From RGIG5579 sp045541915 (lineage in GTDB: Bacteria > Bacillota > Clostridia > Oscillospirales > SIG627): 64,000 nucleotides of DNA. Shown piece by piece: positions 32,891-42,444 of the stretch. The stretch is taken from the NCBI GenBank assembly GCA_045541915.1, contig JAZQJZ010000011.1:17884-81883 (forward strand), written 5' to 3'. The first letter of the stretch is position 1, and each line of letters opens with the position of its first letter. The notes under the pieces are model-generated. The model ran no database searches. It saw only the letters and a list, made by a program, of their open reading frames with translations, and was not told the DNA's origin. The position numbers and the translations under genes are program-made.

Positions 32891-33394
32891 TCAATCTTCC
32901 TTTTGGGCCACCGTGATCCGAAATCCCTCCAGAGAAAGGGTATCCAGGGAATAAAAATCGCCGTTCAAGGTGGCTTTTTCCTTCAAAACACGTGTCTGCA
33001 GCGCATCGGATAAGCCCACTCCCGTCAATTTCCCCACCGCTTCCCTTGCTGTCCAAACCAGGGCAAAGGGCATTTTCTTCTCTTCCGGGGAAAAGTACCG
33101 GTGGGCCACCCGGGGACGATCCTCCGTCTCCCTCTCGCAATCCACACCCACCGGGCGTGGCGCAAAGGCAAAGACCAGGTAGTCCCCCGCGTGGGAAAGG
33201 GAAAGGTGATACGGGGCAAAATCTTCAAAATAAGGCTTTCCTCTTTCATCAAAGAGCACCTTTTTCTCTTGTTCTCCCAGCTGACGGCAAAAAGCATCCA
33301 CCGCCAAGGGCAAAAGCCGACGGGAGGCAAATTTTGCCTCCCCGTCGGTTCGGTAACAAATCAGAATCAGATCATTCTTCCTCTTCAGAAGCAT
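32891..33394 (-). CDS. 4'-phosphopantetheinyl transferase (Sfp type)
   Basis: About 167 residues from the ATG at 33394, inside the end of gyrA. It has the Sfp family motifs: LSLSHAGDYLVFAFA, GVDCERETEDRP (magnesium ligands) and LVWTAREAVGKLTGVGL. It transfers phosphopantetheine from CoA to carrier proteins. It is short for the family (often over 200 residues), and the true start may be a non-ATG codon just after gyrA, where AGAGGAAG would serve as the ribosome binding site. AcpS-type function in fatty acid synthesis is possible. Confidence 0.8.
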   Translation of the reverse strand: MLLKRKNDLILICYRTDGEAKFASRRLLPLAVDAFCRQLGEQEKKVLFDERGKPYFEDFAPYHLSLSHAGDYLVFAFAPRPVGVDCERETEDRPRVAHRYFSPEEKKMPFALVWTAREAVGKLTGVGLSDALQTRVLKEKATLNGDFYSLDTLSLEGFRITVAQKED

Positions 33395-35939
33395 TCTCTG
33401 TTTCGTCCTCCATTTCATCTGCCGTCTCGGGAAGATCCGGCACCTCCTCATCGGAGAGCACCTCGTCCGATTCCTCGGCATTTTCCGCATCCTTTTCGAT
33501 CTCTTCCTCATTGACCACTCTCTGGAAGGAGATCAATCTCTCGCCCTCCTCGGGGCGCATCACGTAAATACCGCTGGAATTTCTTCCCACCAGAGAGATC
33601 TTCTCTGCGTGCACGCGGATCAGCTTTCCGTCGGAGGAAATGAGGATCAGGTCATCCTCCTCGTTCACAGCGGCAATGCCTACCAGTCTTTCGCCGGCCT
33701 TTCCGCCCAGCTTCTGGCAACGCATACCCTTACCGCCGCGGTGCTTGGCGGCAAAGTCATCAAAGCTGCTGCGCTTGCCCACACCGTTATCCGACATGGT
33801 CACAAGGCTTCTTTCTTCCTTCTGGTCAATGGCAAGAGCGCCGCAGATCTCCTCATCCTGGGCAAGGCGCATAGCGCGGACACCTCTTGCGGTTCTGCCC
33901 ATAAGGCGGATCTCACTTTCGTGGAAGCGTACGGCAAGACCGTTTGTGGCGGCCACAAACAGATCTCCCTCACCCTCGGTCTTGTTCACAAAGAGAAGCT
34001 CATCGGATTCGTTTAAGGTGATGGCCTTCACGCCGTCCCGGCGAATGTGCCGGAAGAGCTTCAAGGGCGTTCTCTTGACAAAGCCACATTTTGTTACAAA
34101 GGATAAGGTCTCCTCGGTATTGATCTTGGGAACGGAAAGGAAGGCGGTGATCTTTTCGCCCTCTTTTAAGTTCAGAACGTTTACAAGGTTGGTTCCCTTG
34201 GCGGTACGGCTGGCTTCGGGGATCTCATAGCACTTTTTCACATAGAGTCTGCCGAAGTTGGAGAAGAAGAACACAAAGTTATGGGAATGGCTCACCAAAA
34301 GATCCCGAATGGAGTCCTCCTCCTTGGTGGTCAGAGCGCGCATACCCTTACCGCCGGTATGCTGAGCCTGGTAGTCGGAAAGCTTCTGGCGCTTGATGTA
34401 ACCGGCATGGGTCACAGTGATCACAGCCTTGTGCTTTTCGATCAGATCCTCCAGAACAATATCGTCTGCCGCCTGCTCAATGGTGGTTCTTCTTTCGTCA
34501 CCGAATCTGCGGCGGATCTCAAGCAATTCGTCCTTCAATACGCCAAGGAGCTTTTCCCGGTCTGCCAGAATGGCCTGGAGCTTTTCCACCAGAGCCTGCT
34601 TTTCTGCCATTTCCTCCAGGATCTTTTCAATTTCAAGACCGGCAAGACGGCCCAGGGGCATTTCCACAATGGCCTGGCCCTGCACATCGGAAAGACCAAA
34701 TCTTGCAATCAGGGCTGCCTTGGCTTCTGCCACAGTCTTGTGGCTGCGGATGATGCGGATCACCTCTTCAATGTTATCAATGGCGATCTTATAGCCCTCT
34801 AAAATGTGAAGTCTTGCCAGAGCCTTGTCCAGATCGAACTTGGTTCTTCTGGAGGTGACCTCCTCCTGGTGCTCCAGGTAGTATTTGAGCATCTGCTTTA
34901 AGGAAAGGGTCTTGGGCTCGCCCTTGACCAGCGCCAGCATATTCATAGCGAAGGTATCCTGAAGCTGGGAATACTTATAAAGCAGATTGAGGATCACTTC
35001 CCGGTTCACATCGTGGCGCAGTTCAATGACAATGCGGATCTTACCCTTGCAGCTTTCGTCACGCAGATCCACAATGCCCTCAATGCGCTTGTCCTTCACC
35101 AAATCCGCAATGCCGGAAACCAGATTGGACTTGTTCACCTGATAGGGAATCTCATCCACAATGATGCACTCCCGTTTTCCGTGGGTCTCAAAGTGGGTGC
35201 GGGCGCGCATCAGAACCTTGCCGCGGCCGGTGAGATATGCCTGCTCGATTCCGTTGGTACCGTAAATTTTAGCGGCAGTGGGGAAGTCCGGGCCCTTCAC
35301 AAAGGCCATCAGATCCCTTACCTCTGCCTCGGGGTGATCCATCAGATAGATCACCGCATCGATCACCTCGCAAAGATTGTGAGGGGGAATGTTGGTTGCC
35401 ATACCCACCGCAATACCCACAGAGCCGTTGCAAAGAAGGTTGGGGAAGCGGCTGGGGAGCACGGTAGGCTCCTTTAATTTGTTATCAAAGTTGGGGGTAA
35501 AATCCACCACGTCCTTTTCAATGTCCTGGAGCATGGAGTTGGCCATTTTGGCCATTCTTGCCTCGGTGTAACGGTAGGCAGCGGCGCCGTCACCGTCAAT
35601 GTTACCGAAGTTACCGTGTCCCTCAATGAGAGGATAGCGCATGGAAAAGCTCTGAGCCAGGCGTACCATGGCATCGTACACCGCCGCGTCTCCGTGGGGG
35701 TGGTAGTGACCCAGCACATTACCCACCGTGGTGGCGGATTTGCGGAAGGGCTTATCGCTTGTGAGCTTATCCTCATACATCGCGTAAAGGATTCTGCGGT
35801 GAACGGGCTTTAAGCCGTCACGCACGTCAGGCAGGGCTCGGCCCACGATCACGCTGGCAGAATAATCAATAAAGCTACGCTTGATCTCCTTGACAATATC
35901 CACATGGTCAATCTTCTGACCCAATAAATTCAGTTCCAT
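33372..35939 (-). CDS. gyrA: DNA gyrase subunit A
   Basis: 855 residues. It makes the double-strand break and reseals it during supercoiling. The catalytic Tyr is at position 124 (AAAYRYTEARM). The quinolone-binding helix reads HPHGDAAVYDAMVRLAQ, with Ala85 where E. coli has Ser83 and with Asp89 kept. The C-terminal pinwheel includes QHTGGKGMR, a GyrA-box-like motif, and KHRGGKGMR. An acidic tail of about 45 residues ends the protein. It follows gyrB after a 247-bp gap full of DnaA-box-like sites. Confidence 0.96.
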   Translation of the reverse strand: MELNLLGQKIDHVDIVKEIKRSFIDYSASVIVGRALPDVRDGLKPVHRRILYAMYEDKLTSDKPFRKSATTVGNVLGHYHPHGDAAVYDAMVRLAQSFSMRYPLIEGHGNFGNIDGDGAAAYRYTEARMAKMANSMLQDIEKDVVDFTPNFDNKLKEPTVLPSRFPNLLCNGSVGIAVGMATNIPPHNLCEVIDAVIYLMDHPEAEVRDLMAFVKGPDFPTAAKIYGTNGIEQAYLTGRGKVLMRARTHFETHGKRECIIVDEIPYQVNKSNLVSGIADLVKDKRIEGIVDLRDESCKGKIRIVIELRHDVNREVILNLLYKYSQLQDTFAMNMLALVKGEPKTLSLKQMLKYYLEHQEEVTSRRTKFDLDKALARLHILEGYKIAIDNIEEVIRIIRSHKTVAEAKAALIARFGLSDVQGQAIVEMPLGRLAGLEIEKILEEMAEKQALVEKLQAILADREKLLGVLKDELLEIRRRFGDERRTTIEQAADDIVLEDLIEKHKAVITVTHAGYIKRQKLSDYQAQHTGGKGMRALTTKEEDSIRDLLVSHSHNFVFFFSNFGRLYVKKCYEIPEASRTAKGTNLVNVLNLKEGEKITAFLSVPKINTEETLSFVTKCGFVKRTPLKLFRHIRRDGVKAITLNESDELLFVNKTEGEGDLFVAATNGLAVRFHESEIRLMGRTARGVRAMRLAQDEEICGALAIDQKEERSLVTMSDNGVGKRSSFDDFAAKHRGGKGMRCQKLGGKAGERLVGIAAVNEEDDLILISSDGKLIRVHAEKISLVGRNSSGIYVMRPEEGERLISFQRVVNEEEIEKDAENAEESDEVLSDEEVPDLPETADEMEDETENASEEEE

Positions 35940-36104
35940 TCAAGGATTCCTTTCTTTTGTAGGGAAAAAACTGTTTCACAAATTTACGTTTCACAAACAT
36001 TTTTTTCTCTTTTTGCTGTGAAAATTTTTGGGGAAAGGGCCGCCTCTTTTTTTCCGATGCCGGGAAAACCCCAGTCAAAGTGCGCTTTTTTTTCTCTTTC
36101 CCTC

Positions 36105-36185
36105 TGTGGATCACAGTTATCCACAGGCTGTGGAAAACTCCGCCGAAAAGGGGAGTTTCACACACAATCCACAGACTTTTCCACA
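36105..36185. promoter_or_regulatory. DnaA-box cluster between gyrB and gyrA
   Basis: Perfect TTATCCACA at 36117-36125, TGTGGAAAA at 36129-36137, TTTTCCACA at 36177-36185, plus TGTGGATCA near 36105 and a CAATCCACA, five sites in about 80 bp. The remaining part of the 35940-36186 gap is AT-rich and without genes. Confidence 0.7.
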
Positions 36186-36186
36186 G

Positions 36187-38229
36187 TTAGATGTCCAAAT
36201 TCTGAACGTATTTCACATTTTGCTCGATAAATTCCCGTCTGGGCTCTACCTTGTCACCCATGAGAAGGGAGAAGGTCTCGTCTGCCGCGTAAGCGTCCTC
36301 AATGCTCACGGAAATGAGGGTTCTGGTTTCCGGATCCATGGTGGTTTCCCAAAGCTGATCCGCGTCCATTTCACCAAGACCCTTGTATCGCTCAGCCTGG
36401 GCATTGTCGCCCATTCTGGCAATGATCTCATCTCTCTCCTCATCGGAGAAGGCATATTCCTGCTGCTTTCCCTTGAACACCTTGTAAAGAGGGGGCATGG
36501 CGCAGAATACGTGGCCCTGTTCGATCAGCGGCTTCATATGCCGGAAGAAGAAGGTGAGAAGAAGGGTCTTAATGTGAGCGCCGTCCACGTCCGCATCCGC
36601 CATGAGAATGATCTTGCCGTAGCGGAGCTTTTCAATGTCAAAATCATCGCCGATGCCGCAGCCCAGCGCCTGAATGATGGGCACGATCTGGGTGGAAGCA
36701 TAAACCCGGTCAAGGCGCGCCTTTTCCACGTTCAAAATCTTTCCTCGCAGGGGCAAAATGGCCTGGTACTTGGAATCTCTTCCGTCCTTGGCCGTACCAC
36801 CTGCAGAGTCTCCCTCTACAAAGAACACCTCGGATTTGGCCGGATCCTTTTCCTGGCAGTCTGCCAGCTTTCCGGGGAGAGAGCCGGATTCCAGAGGGGA
36901 TTTTCTGCGGCTGGCCTCTCTTGCCTTCTTGGCCGCTTCTCTGGCGCGGTTGGCCGCCAGTGCTTTTTCAATGAGGTTTTTAGCCACCGAGGGATTTTCC
37001 TCGAAGTATTCACCCAGCTTTGTGGTAATAAGAGAATCCACCAGGGGACGGATCTCCACATTGCCCAGCTTTGTTTTCGTCTGACCCTCAAACTGGGTCT
37101 CCTCCACCTTCACGGAAAGAACGCAGGTCAAACCTTCTCTTACGTCCTCGCCGGAAAAGTTCTTATCCCCGTCCTTTAAGTAGCCGTAACGCTTTCCGTA
37201 TTCATTAAATACCTTGGTCAGTCCCGTCTTAAAGCCGGTTTCGTGAGTACCGCCCTCGGGGGTATGAATGTTATTGGCAAAGGATAAGGTCATATCCTGG
37301 TAACCGTCGTTATATTGCAGAGCCACCTCTGCCATACAGCCCTTTGCCTCCGTGGAAAGATAGATCACGTTTTCATGCAAAAGGTTGCATCTTTTTTTCT
37401 CGTTTAAGTAGGAAACAAAGCTCTTGATACCGCCTTCAAAGCAGAGCTTATTGTATTTCTTTTCCTTTTCCTTCTTGTAGTAGCCGCCGTCCTCCCGTTC
37501 CTCGTCGTCCTCGTCTACCACATCCTCTTCCGACACAAGGCCGCTGGCAAGAGCGGCTTCCTCGGCACTTCTGCCGTCAAAATCTCTCTCGTCGAAAAAT
37601 TCAATGGTCACACCGGCCGTTAGGAAGGCCTGCTCACGGAGACGGTTCAGCACAGTGGTATAGTCAAATTCCAGCTCGGTGAAAATTTCCCGATCGGGCA
37701 TAAAATGAACGAAAAGGCCGTGCTTTTCCGTTTCCCCTAAGCACTTGATACCTCTTGCCACCTTGCCTCGCTCAAATCGCTCGGTGTATTCCTTTCCGTC
37801 GTAGCAGTTGACCACTTCCATCCATTCGCTCAGGGCATTGACCACAGATGCGCCCACACCGTGCAGACCACCGGAAATCTTGTAACCGCCGCCACCGAAT
37901 TTACCGCCGGCGTGAAGCACGGTAAAGACCACCTCCAGAGTGGGGATCCCCATTTTCGGGTGCATTCCTGCGGGAACGCCGCGGCCATTGTCCTGCACAC
38001 TGACAGAGCCGTCCTGGTGCAGTCTTACCGTAATGGTATCGCATCTTCCGGCAAGAGCCTCGTCAATGGAGTTGTCCACAATCTCATAAATGAGATGATG
38101 AAGGCCTCTCTGACCGGTAGAGCCAATATACATACCCGGTCTCTTTCGAACTGCCTCCAGTCCTTCCAGGACCTGGATCTGATTTTCATCATACGTGGTT
38201 GTGACCTGAGAAAAATCTTTTTGTTCCAA
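36187..38229 (-). CDS. gyrB: DNA gyrase subunit B
   Basis: 680 residues, the ATPase subunit. The GHKL ATP site includes EIVDNSIDEALAG, DNGRGVPAGMHPK and GGLHGVGASVVNALS. The TOPRIM domain has EGDSAGGTAKDGRDSKYQAI and DADVDGAHIKTLLL, the metal-binding motif. The end MDADQLWETTMDPETRTL is standard. A DE-rich insert around residues 235-265 (EEDVVDEDDEEREDGGYYKK) is longer than usual. It is preceded by remB in the dnaA-gyrA block. Confidence 0.96.
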   Translation of the reverse strand: MEQKDFSQVTTTYDENQIQVLEGLEAVRKRPGMYIGSTGQRGLHHLIYEIVDNSIDEALAGRCDTITVRLHQDGSVSVQDNGRGVPAGMHPKMGIPTLEVVFTVLHAGGKFGGGGYKISGGLHGVGASVVNALSEWMEVVNCYDGKEYTERFERGKVARGIKCLGETEKHGLFVHFMPDREIFTELEFDYTTVLNRLREQAFLTAGVTIEFFDERDFDGRSAEEAALASGLVSEEDVVDEDDEEREDGGYYKKEKEKKYNKLCFEGGIKSFVSYLNEKKRCNLLHENVIYLSTEAKGCMAEVALQYNDGYQDMTLSFANNIHTPEGGTHETGFKTGLTKVFNEYGKRYGYLKDGDKNFSGEDVREGLTCVLSVKVEETQFEGQTKTKLGNVEIRPLVDSLITTKLGEYFEENPSVAKNLIEKALAANRAREAAKKAREASRRKSPLESGSLPGKLADCQEKDPAKSEVFFVEGDSAGGTAKDGRDSKYQAILPLRGKILNVEKARLDRVYASTQIVPIIQALGCGIGDDFDIEKLRYGKIILMADADVDGAHIKTLLLTFFFRHMKPLIEQGHVFCAMPPLYKVFKGKQQEYAFSDEERDEIIARMGDNAQAERYKGLGEMDADQLWETTMDPETRTLISVSIEDAYAADETFSLLMGDKVEPRREFIEQNVKYVQNLDI

Positions 38230-38247
38230 AATGTTATTCCTTCCGTT

Positions 38248-38526
38248 TCATAGGATTGATTTACTTGATTTACAGGACTCTGCAAGGGATTTTGCAGAGC
38301 GCGATGAGGAATAGAGACTGTCTTTTCCGTAAGAATTGCAAAGAACCAGGGAATTGACCTGGCGCAAAGCCTTTTTCGCCGGAACGGAATCGCCCTTTTC
38401 ACTCATTTTTCGAAGAAAGCGACGAGTGGTATTCCGCAGCGTCGCCGTTTCTGCATTGAGAATGAGAACCACCTTTTTGTTTGGGATGCTATTTCCGTCT
38501 CCCAGATCCAAAAATGGCATTTTCAT
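38248..38526 (-). CDS. RemB-like DUF370 protein (YaaB)
   Basis: 92 residues. It lies between recF and gyrB, the usual place of yaaB/remB in Firmicutes, and begins MKMPFLDLGDGNSIPNKKVV, matching the DUF370 start. Members act as DNA-binding regulators of biofilm matrix genes in Bacillus. Its ATG overlaps the recF stop (ATGA). The C-terminal part is Ser-rich (SSSRSAKSLAESCKSSKS), which may be lineage-specific. Confidence 0.75.
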   Translation of the reverse strand: MKMPFLDLGDGNSIPNKKVVLILNAETATLRNTTRRFLRKMSEKGDSVPAKKALRQVNSLVLCNSYGKDSLYSSSRSAKSLAESCKSSKSIL

Positions 38527-39617
38527 CGGGAAAAACCTCCGTTTTCTACCAGGATCTTCCGATCCACAAAGGAAAAATCCTCCTCGTCCGTGCCGGTCAG
38601 GATCACCTGCTTTCCCACAAGGCCGCCGGTGATATAAGCCCTTCGATCCGGGTCCAGTTCACTGAGCACGTCGTCCAAAAGATACACCGGATTTTGCCCG
38701 GTCATTTTTCGGGAAATTTCCCCTTCTGCCAATTTCAGCGCCAAAATAGCGCTTCTTTGCTGCCCTTGTGAGGCAAAGCCTCTGGCCGGATAAGAATTGA
38801 TGGAAACGGCCAGATCGTCCCGGTGAACGCCCTTTTGAGTAAAGCCGTATTTTTGGTCCATGGCAAAGGATTGCGCCAGAACCTTTTTGTATTCTTCTTC
38901 CATTTCTTCCCGGGATAAGCCCTCTTTGTAAACATCACTGTCATAAGATAAGGTCATCTCTTCCAGACCTTGGCTGATCCGTGAAAAATGTGCCGGAGCA
39001 AACAGATCCAATTCCTTGATGTAATCGGCACGCAAGCAGGCAATTTTCACACTCACCTGGGAAAGCCTTTCTTCCCAAACGGAAAACAGCTCTCTGGGAA
39101 TGTTTTTTTTCGTGCTTTGCTTTAACAGCGCCGCTCTTTGTGCTTCGATCTTATTGAATTCATTTAAAAGGGATGCATAATACGGCCGGAGCTGGCAAAT
39201 AGCACTGTCAATAAAGCTTCTCCGTTTGCCGGGGCCGTCTTTGATGAGAGACAGGTGCTCCGGGCAAAACAAAACCACCCGGAAAAGTCCCAAAAAATCA
39301 CTGAGCTTCTGCAGTCGGATCCCGTTTTTCTGAATCTCTTTCCCTTCCTTTTCGTGAAGGGTCATGGAGATCTCAAAGGGAAGTCCCTCGCCGGAAACGG
39401 TGGCCTTCACCTCTGCCTTTTCTTCTCCGTGGCAGATCAGATCCCGATATCGGGGATTGCGAAAACTCTTTCCGCAAGCAAGCAGATAGATTCCCTCCAC
39501 CAAATTGGTTTTTCCCTGGGCGTTTTTTCCCAGAAGAACATTACTTCCCGGGGAAAAGGTAACCTCGGCGCAGGAGATATTGCGAAAATTTTTTACCTGA
39601 ATATGATCCAGTATCAT
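38523..39617 (-). CDS. recF: DNA replication and repair protein RecF
   Basis: 364 residues. Walker A is LLGKNAQGKTNLVEGIY, the signature-like ASQGQQRSAILALKLAEGE and Walker B YLLDDVLSELDPDRRAYI are intact. RecF binds DNA at gaps and helps RecR load RecA. The start codon overlaps the dnaN stop as TGATG. The small S4-domain gene (yaaA) that often sits between dnaN and recF is absent. Confidence 0.94.
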   Translation of the reverse strand: MILDHIQVKNFRNISCAEVTFSPGSNVLLGKNAQGKTNLVEGIYLLACGKSFRNPRYRDLICHGEEKAEVKATVSGEGLPFEISMTLHEKEGKEIQKNGIRLQKLSDFLGLFRVVLFCPEHLSLIKDGPGKRRSFIDSAICQLRPYYASLLNEFNKIEAQRAALLKQSTKKNIPRELFSVWEERLSQVSVKIACLRADYIKELDLFAPAHFSRISQGLEEMTLSYDSDVYKEGLSREEMEEEYKKVLAQSFAMDQKYGFTQKGVHRDDLAVSINSYPARGFASQGQQRSAILALKLAEGEISRKMTGQNPVYLLDDVLSELDPDRRAYITGGLVGKQVILTGTDEEDFSFVDRKILVENGGFSR

Positions 39618-40735
39618 CAGTTCAATTTCAGCGGCACGACCATATAGTAGAACGAATCGGTTTCAGGGCTTGTAATGGCCATTCCGGAGAAGGGACTGGT
39701 CAGTTCCAGTACCACCTCCTGGGCATCGCTTTGAGCGGCACCGCGAAGGGCATCCAATAAAAACTTATTGTTAAAACCAACCAGCATTTCCTCGCCCTCA
39801 ACTTTGCAAAGGATCTCCTCATCGATCTTTCCGTTGGCCGTGGTGCATTTTACCTGCAGCGCATCGGAAAGAACCTGGAGACGAATAGGGCTCTTGGCTC
39901 TCTCGTCAATGAGAAGAGCACATCTTTCAAAGCAGGAAATGGTGGAAGCAAGATCCACTCTTACCCGAGTTTTAAATTCCTTGGGAAGGCTCTTGGCATA
40001 ATCAATGTAATCTCCATCCACATAGCGGGAGAAGAAATAAAAATCCTCAAAGGCAAAGATAATGTGCCGACGGGCCAATTCCACCCGAACATTTGCCTCT
40101 TCATCGGAAAGAAGACGGATCAATTCCTGGAGGGTCTTGGCCGGAACCACAAAGCGCACGTCCATCGCCAAGCCGGAAATGCACTCCTCATCCCGAATGG
40201 CAATGCGATAGCCGTCGCATCCGCAAAGACGCAGTTTTTCTCCTCTTGTTTCAAAGAGAACACCGGTGAGAATGGGTCTTTGATCAATGACCGCGCAAGC
40301 GAAGATCACCTGCTGGAGCATTTTCTTCAAAATTCCCTGCTTGATCTCAAATTTCTTATCACCGGCCAGCATGGGCATGGAAGGGAAGGCGTCTCCGGTC
40401 ATACCCAGAATTTCAAATTTGGTATTGCCGGTAGAAATGGTGGTGACAAAATTGGCGTCATTGGCAATGGTGATCTCTCCATCCGGGAGAGAGCGGATCA
40501 TGGAATTGATCTTCACTGCATCCAGAAGAATGCTGCCCTCCTCCAAAATTTCTGCTTTGAAGGCTGTTTTCACACCTTTTGTGGTATCAAAGGAGGTGAT
40601 CACCACTTTTCCCTCTTCCTTATCGGTTTTAAAGTGCAAACAGGAAAGAGCGGCGTTTGCAGAACGGGAAGAGGTGGCACACAAGCAAGGACTGATGGTT
40701 TCCAGTACGGTTTTTTTATCGGCACGGATAAACAT
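39617..40735 (-). CDS. dnaN: DNA polymerase III beta clamp
   Basis: 372 residues, the sliding clamp with three similar domains. Start MFIRADKKTVLETISPCLCA and end VVPLKLN are typical, with LRLCGCDGYRIAIRDEECIS in the middle domain. It holds the polymerase on DNA. It follows dnaA after a 260-bp gap and is directly coupled to recF. Confidence 0.95.
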   Translation of the reverse strand: MFIRADKKTVLETISPCLCATSSRSANAALSCLHFKTDKEEGKVVITSFDTTKGVKTAFKAEILEEGSILLDAVKINSMIRSLPDGEITIANDANFVTTISTGNTKFEILGMTGDAFPSMPMLAGDKKFEIKQGILKKMLQQVIFACAVIDQRPILTGVLFETRGEKLRLCGCDGYRIAIRDEECISGLAMDVRFVVPAKTLQELIRLLSDEEANVRVELARRHIIFAFEDFYFFSRYVDGDYIDYAKSLPKEFKTRVRVDLASTISCFERCALLIDERAKSPIRLQVLSDALQVKCTTANGKIDEEILCKVEGEEMLVGFNNKFLLDALRGAAQSDAQEVVLELTSPFSGMAITSPETDSFYYMVVPLKLN

Positions 40736-40995
40736 AATTCTTTTTCTCCTCGTGCAAAAAATGAATTCTTTTTATTGTTTTCATTATTTCGTATTCGTAG
40801 TAGGGACGGTGAATTCTGTGGATAAGTAAAAAAAGTATGATACTAACGGGTTTTTTCCCGGTTTTTTCTTCCCATTTTTTCTGTGGAGCTCTTTGATTTT
40901 CTCCGCCGGATCCACAGAGGGAAAATCACAGGAAAAAAAGATCTCATTTTCCACATTCTTTTCCACCGCAACTTCACAGAATATTCTGTGGAAAA
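40736..40995. other. dnaA-dnaN gap with DnaA boxes (origin subregion)
   Basis: 260 bp without genes. It contains TGTGGATAA (TTATCCACA complement) at 40817-40825, TTTTCCACA at 40947-40955 and TGTGGAAAA at 40987-40995, plus several weaker TCCACAG sites. In Firmicutes, boxes on both sides of dnaA make a bipartite oriC; this would be the dnaN-side part. The dnaN promoter should also lie here. Confidence 0.65.
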
Positions 40996-42444
40996 CTATT
41001 CCCGGATCTCCCGGATGAGCCCGGTGACCTCTTCCTCAAAGGCAGGATTGTCGTCGATCTTCTTTTCCACATTTTTAATGGCAGATAAAATGGTGGAATG
41101 ATCCTGAGAAAAGTATCGGGCAATTTCAATGGAGGAAAGATCGGTGATTTGACGCAGAATGTAGGTTGCCACATGACGGGCAATGACAATATTGGCCTGC
41201 TTTCTCTTACCGGTGATATCCTGAATGCCCACCTTGTATTTATCGCAAACCTTATCAAAGGTCTTTTCCACGGTGTGATCCACGCTCTTGGTGGGAACGA
41301 TATCGTGAATACAGGTTTTGGCAAGCTCTAAATCGATCTTCTTTCCGAAAATGGTGGAATAGCCGTGAAGACGCTTGATCACGCCCTCCAACTGACGGAT
41401 GCTGGATTTGATATTCTCTGCCACAAACTGGATCACCGAATCCGGGATCTCAAGCCCCAGGGCTTCTGCCTTGGAGGTGGCAATGGCAATTCTCAATTCC
41501 AATTCCGGCGGCTGAATGTCCACCGTCAGACCCGATTCAAAACGGGTTCTCATCCGATCCTCCAGGTGTTTTAGTTCCTTGGGAGGACGGTCACTGGTGA
41601 GAATAATCTGCTTGTGCTGCTGATAGAGAGCATCAAAGGTGTGGAAAAACTCCTGCTGGGTGCTTTCTTTTCCGGCGATGAACTGAATGTCATCCACCAA
41701 AAGCACGTCCACATTCCGGTATCTTTCCCGGAAATAGTGCATGGGTTTTTTTTGAATGAGATTGTCAATGAGCTGGTTGGTGAAATCCTCGCCTCTCACA
41801 TACAAAATCCGCTTGGAGGGATTGTGACGAATGATCTCATTGGAAATGGCGTAAAGCAAATGGGTCTTTCCCATTCCGGAGGGGGAGTAAAGGAACAGGG
41901 GGTTCCAGACCTCCGCCGGATTTTTTGCAATGGCCATACAGGCATCGTGAGCCATTCGGTTGGTATCACCCACAATGAAGTTCTGAAAGGTGTATTCCTC
42001 TCCGCGAACCGCCGGGATCTCTGATTTAATCAAAGTTCCCACCGGAGATGCGATCTGCTTTTTTTCCTCCTCGGAAAGGGGCGTTTCCTTTTCGTAATCC
42101 TCGCTTTTGGGAACCTTGCAGAAGGCCTTGTCCGGAAGTGCTCCGGTGGCAAGGTGACGCTCGATGATACCATTCATATTTTCGCTGTGCAAATCCCGGG
42201 AAAGGATCACCAATTCCACTCTGGCGCCCAGGGTTTCGAAAATGGCATTCTGCAACTGCTTGTGATACATATTGAATACAAATTCGCCCTTGTAATTATC
42301 CTTGGCGGAAATATAGGCAAAGGAATCCGTCAGCCGTTCCAATTCCAGCTCCTTAAACCAGATGCTGAAGGTGGCGGCGGAAAAGCCGGAGGAAGCGCGA
42401 ATGTAATCCAAAACGTGTTTCCAAATGTTTTGATTCAAGTCCAT
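40996..42444 (-). CDS. dnaA: Chromosomal replication initiator DnaA
   Basis: 482 residues. Domain I is at residues 1-90, a linker follows to about 140. The AAA+ domain III has Walker A SPSGMGKTHLLYAIS (the second glycine region carries Met instead of the usual Leu) and LLVDDIQFIAGKESTQQEFF. Domain IV ends with the DnaA signature ARYFSQDHSTILSAI. It binds DnaA boxes and melts the origin. Complete and of normal length. Upstream lies an AT-rich stretch with boxes, the probable oriC. Confidence 0.96.
   Translation of the reverse strand: MDLNQNIWKHVLDYIRASSGFSAATFSIWFKELELERLTDSFAYISAKDNYKGEFVFNMYHKQLQNAIFETLGARVELVILSRDLHSENMNGIIERHLATGALPDKAFCKVPKSEDYEKETPLSEEEKKQIASPVGTLIKSEIPAVRGEEYTFQNFIVGDTNRMAHDACMAIAKNPAEVWNPLFLYSPSGMGKTHLLYAISNEIIRHNPSKRILYVRGEDFTNQLIDNLIQKKPMHYFRERYRNVDVLLVDDIQFIAGKESTQQEFFHTFDALYQQHKQIILTSDRPPKELKHLEDRMRTRFESGLTVDIQPPELELRIAIATSKAEALGLEIPDSVIQFVAENIKSSIRQLEGVIKRLHGYSTIFGKKIDLELAKTCIHDIVPTKSVDHTVEKTFDKVCDKYKVGIQDITGKRKQANIVIARHVATYILRQITDLSSIEIARYFSQDHSTILSAIKNVEKKIDDNPAFEEEVTGLIREIRE

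Noticed and set aside
36028..37179. A 383-residue plus-strand frame opposite gyrB
   Set aside because: Antisense of gyrB and running through the DnaA-box gap.
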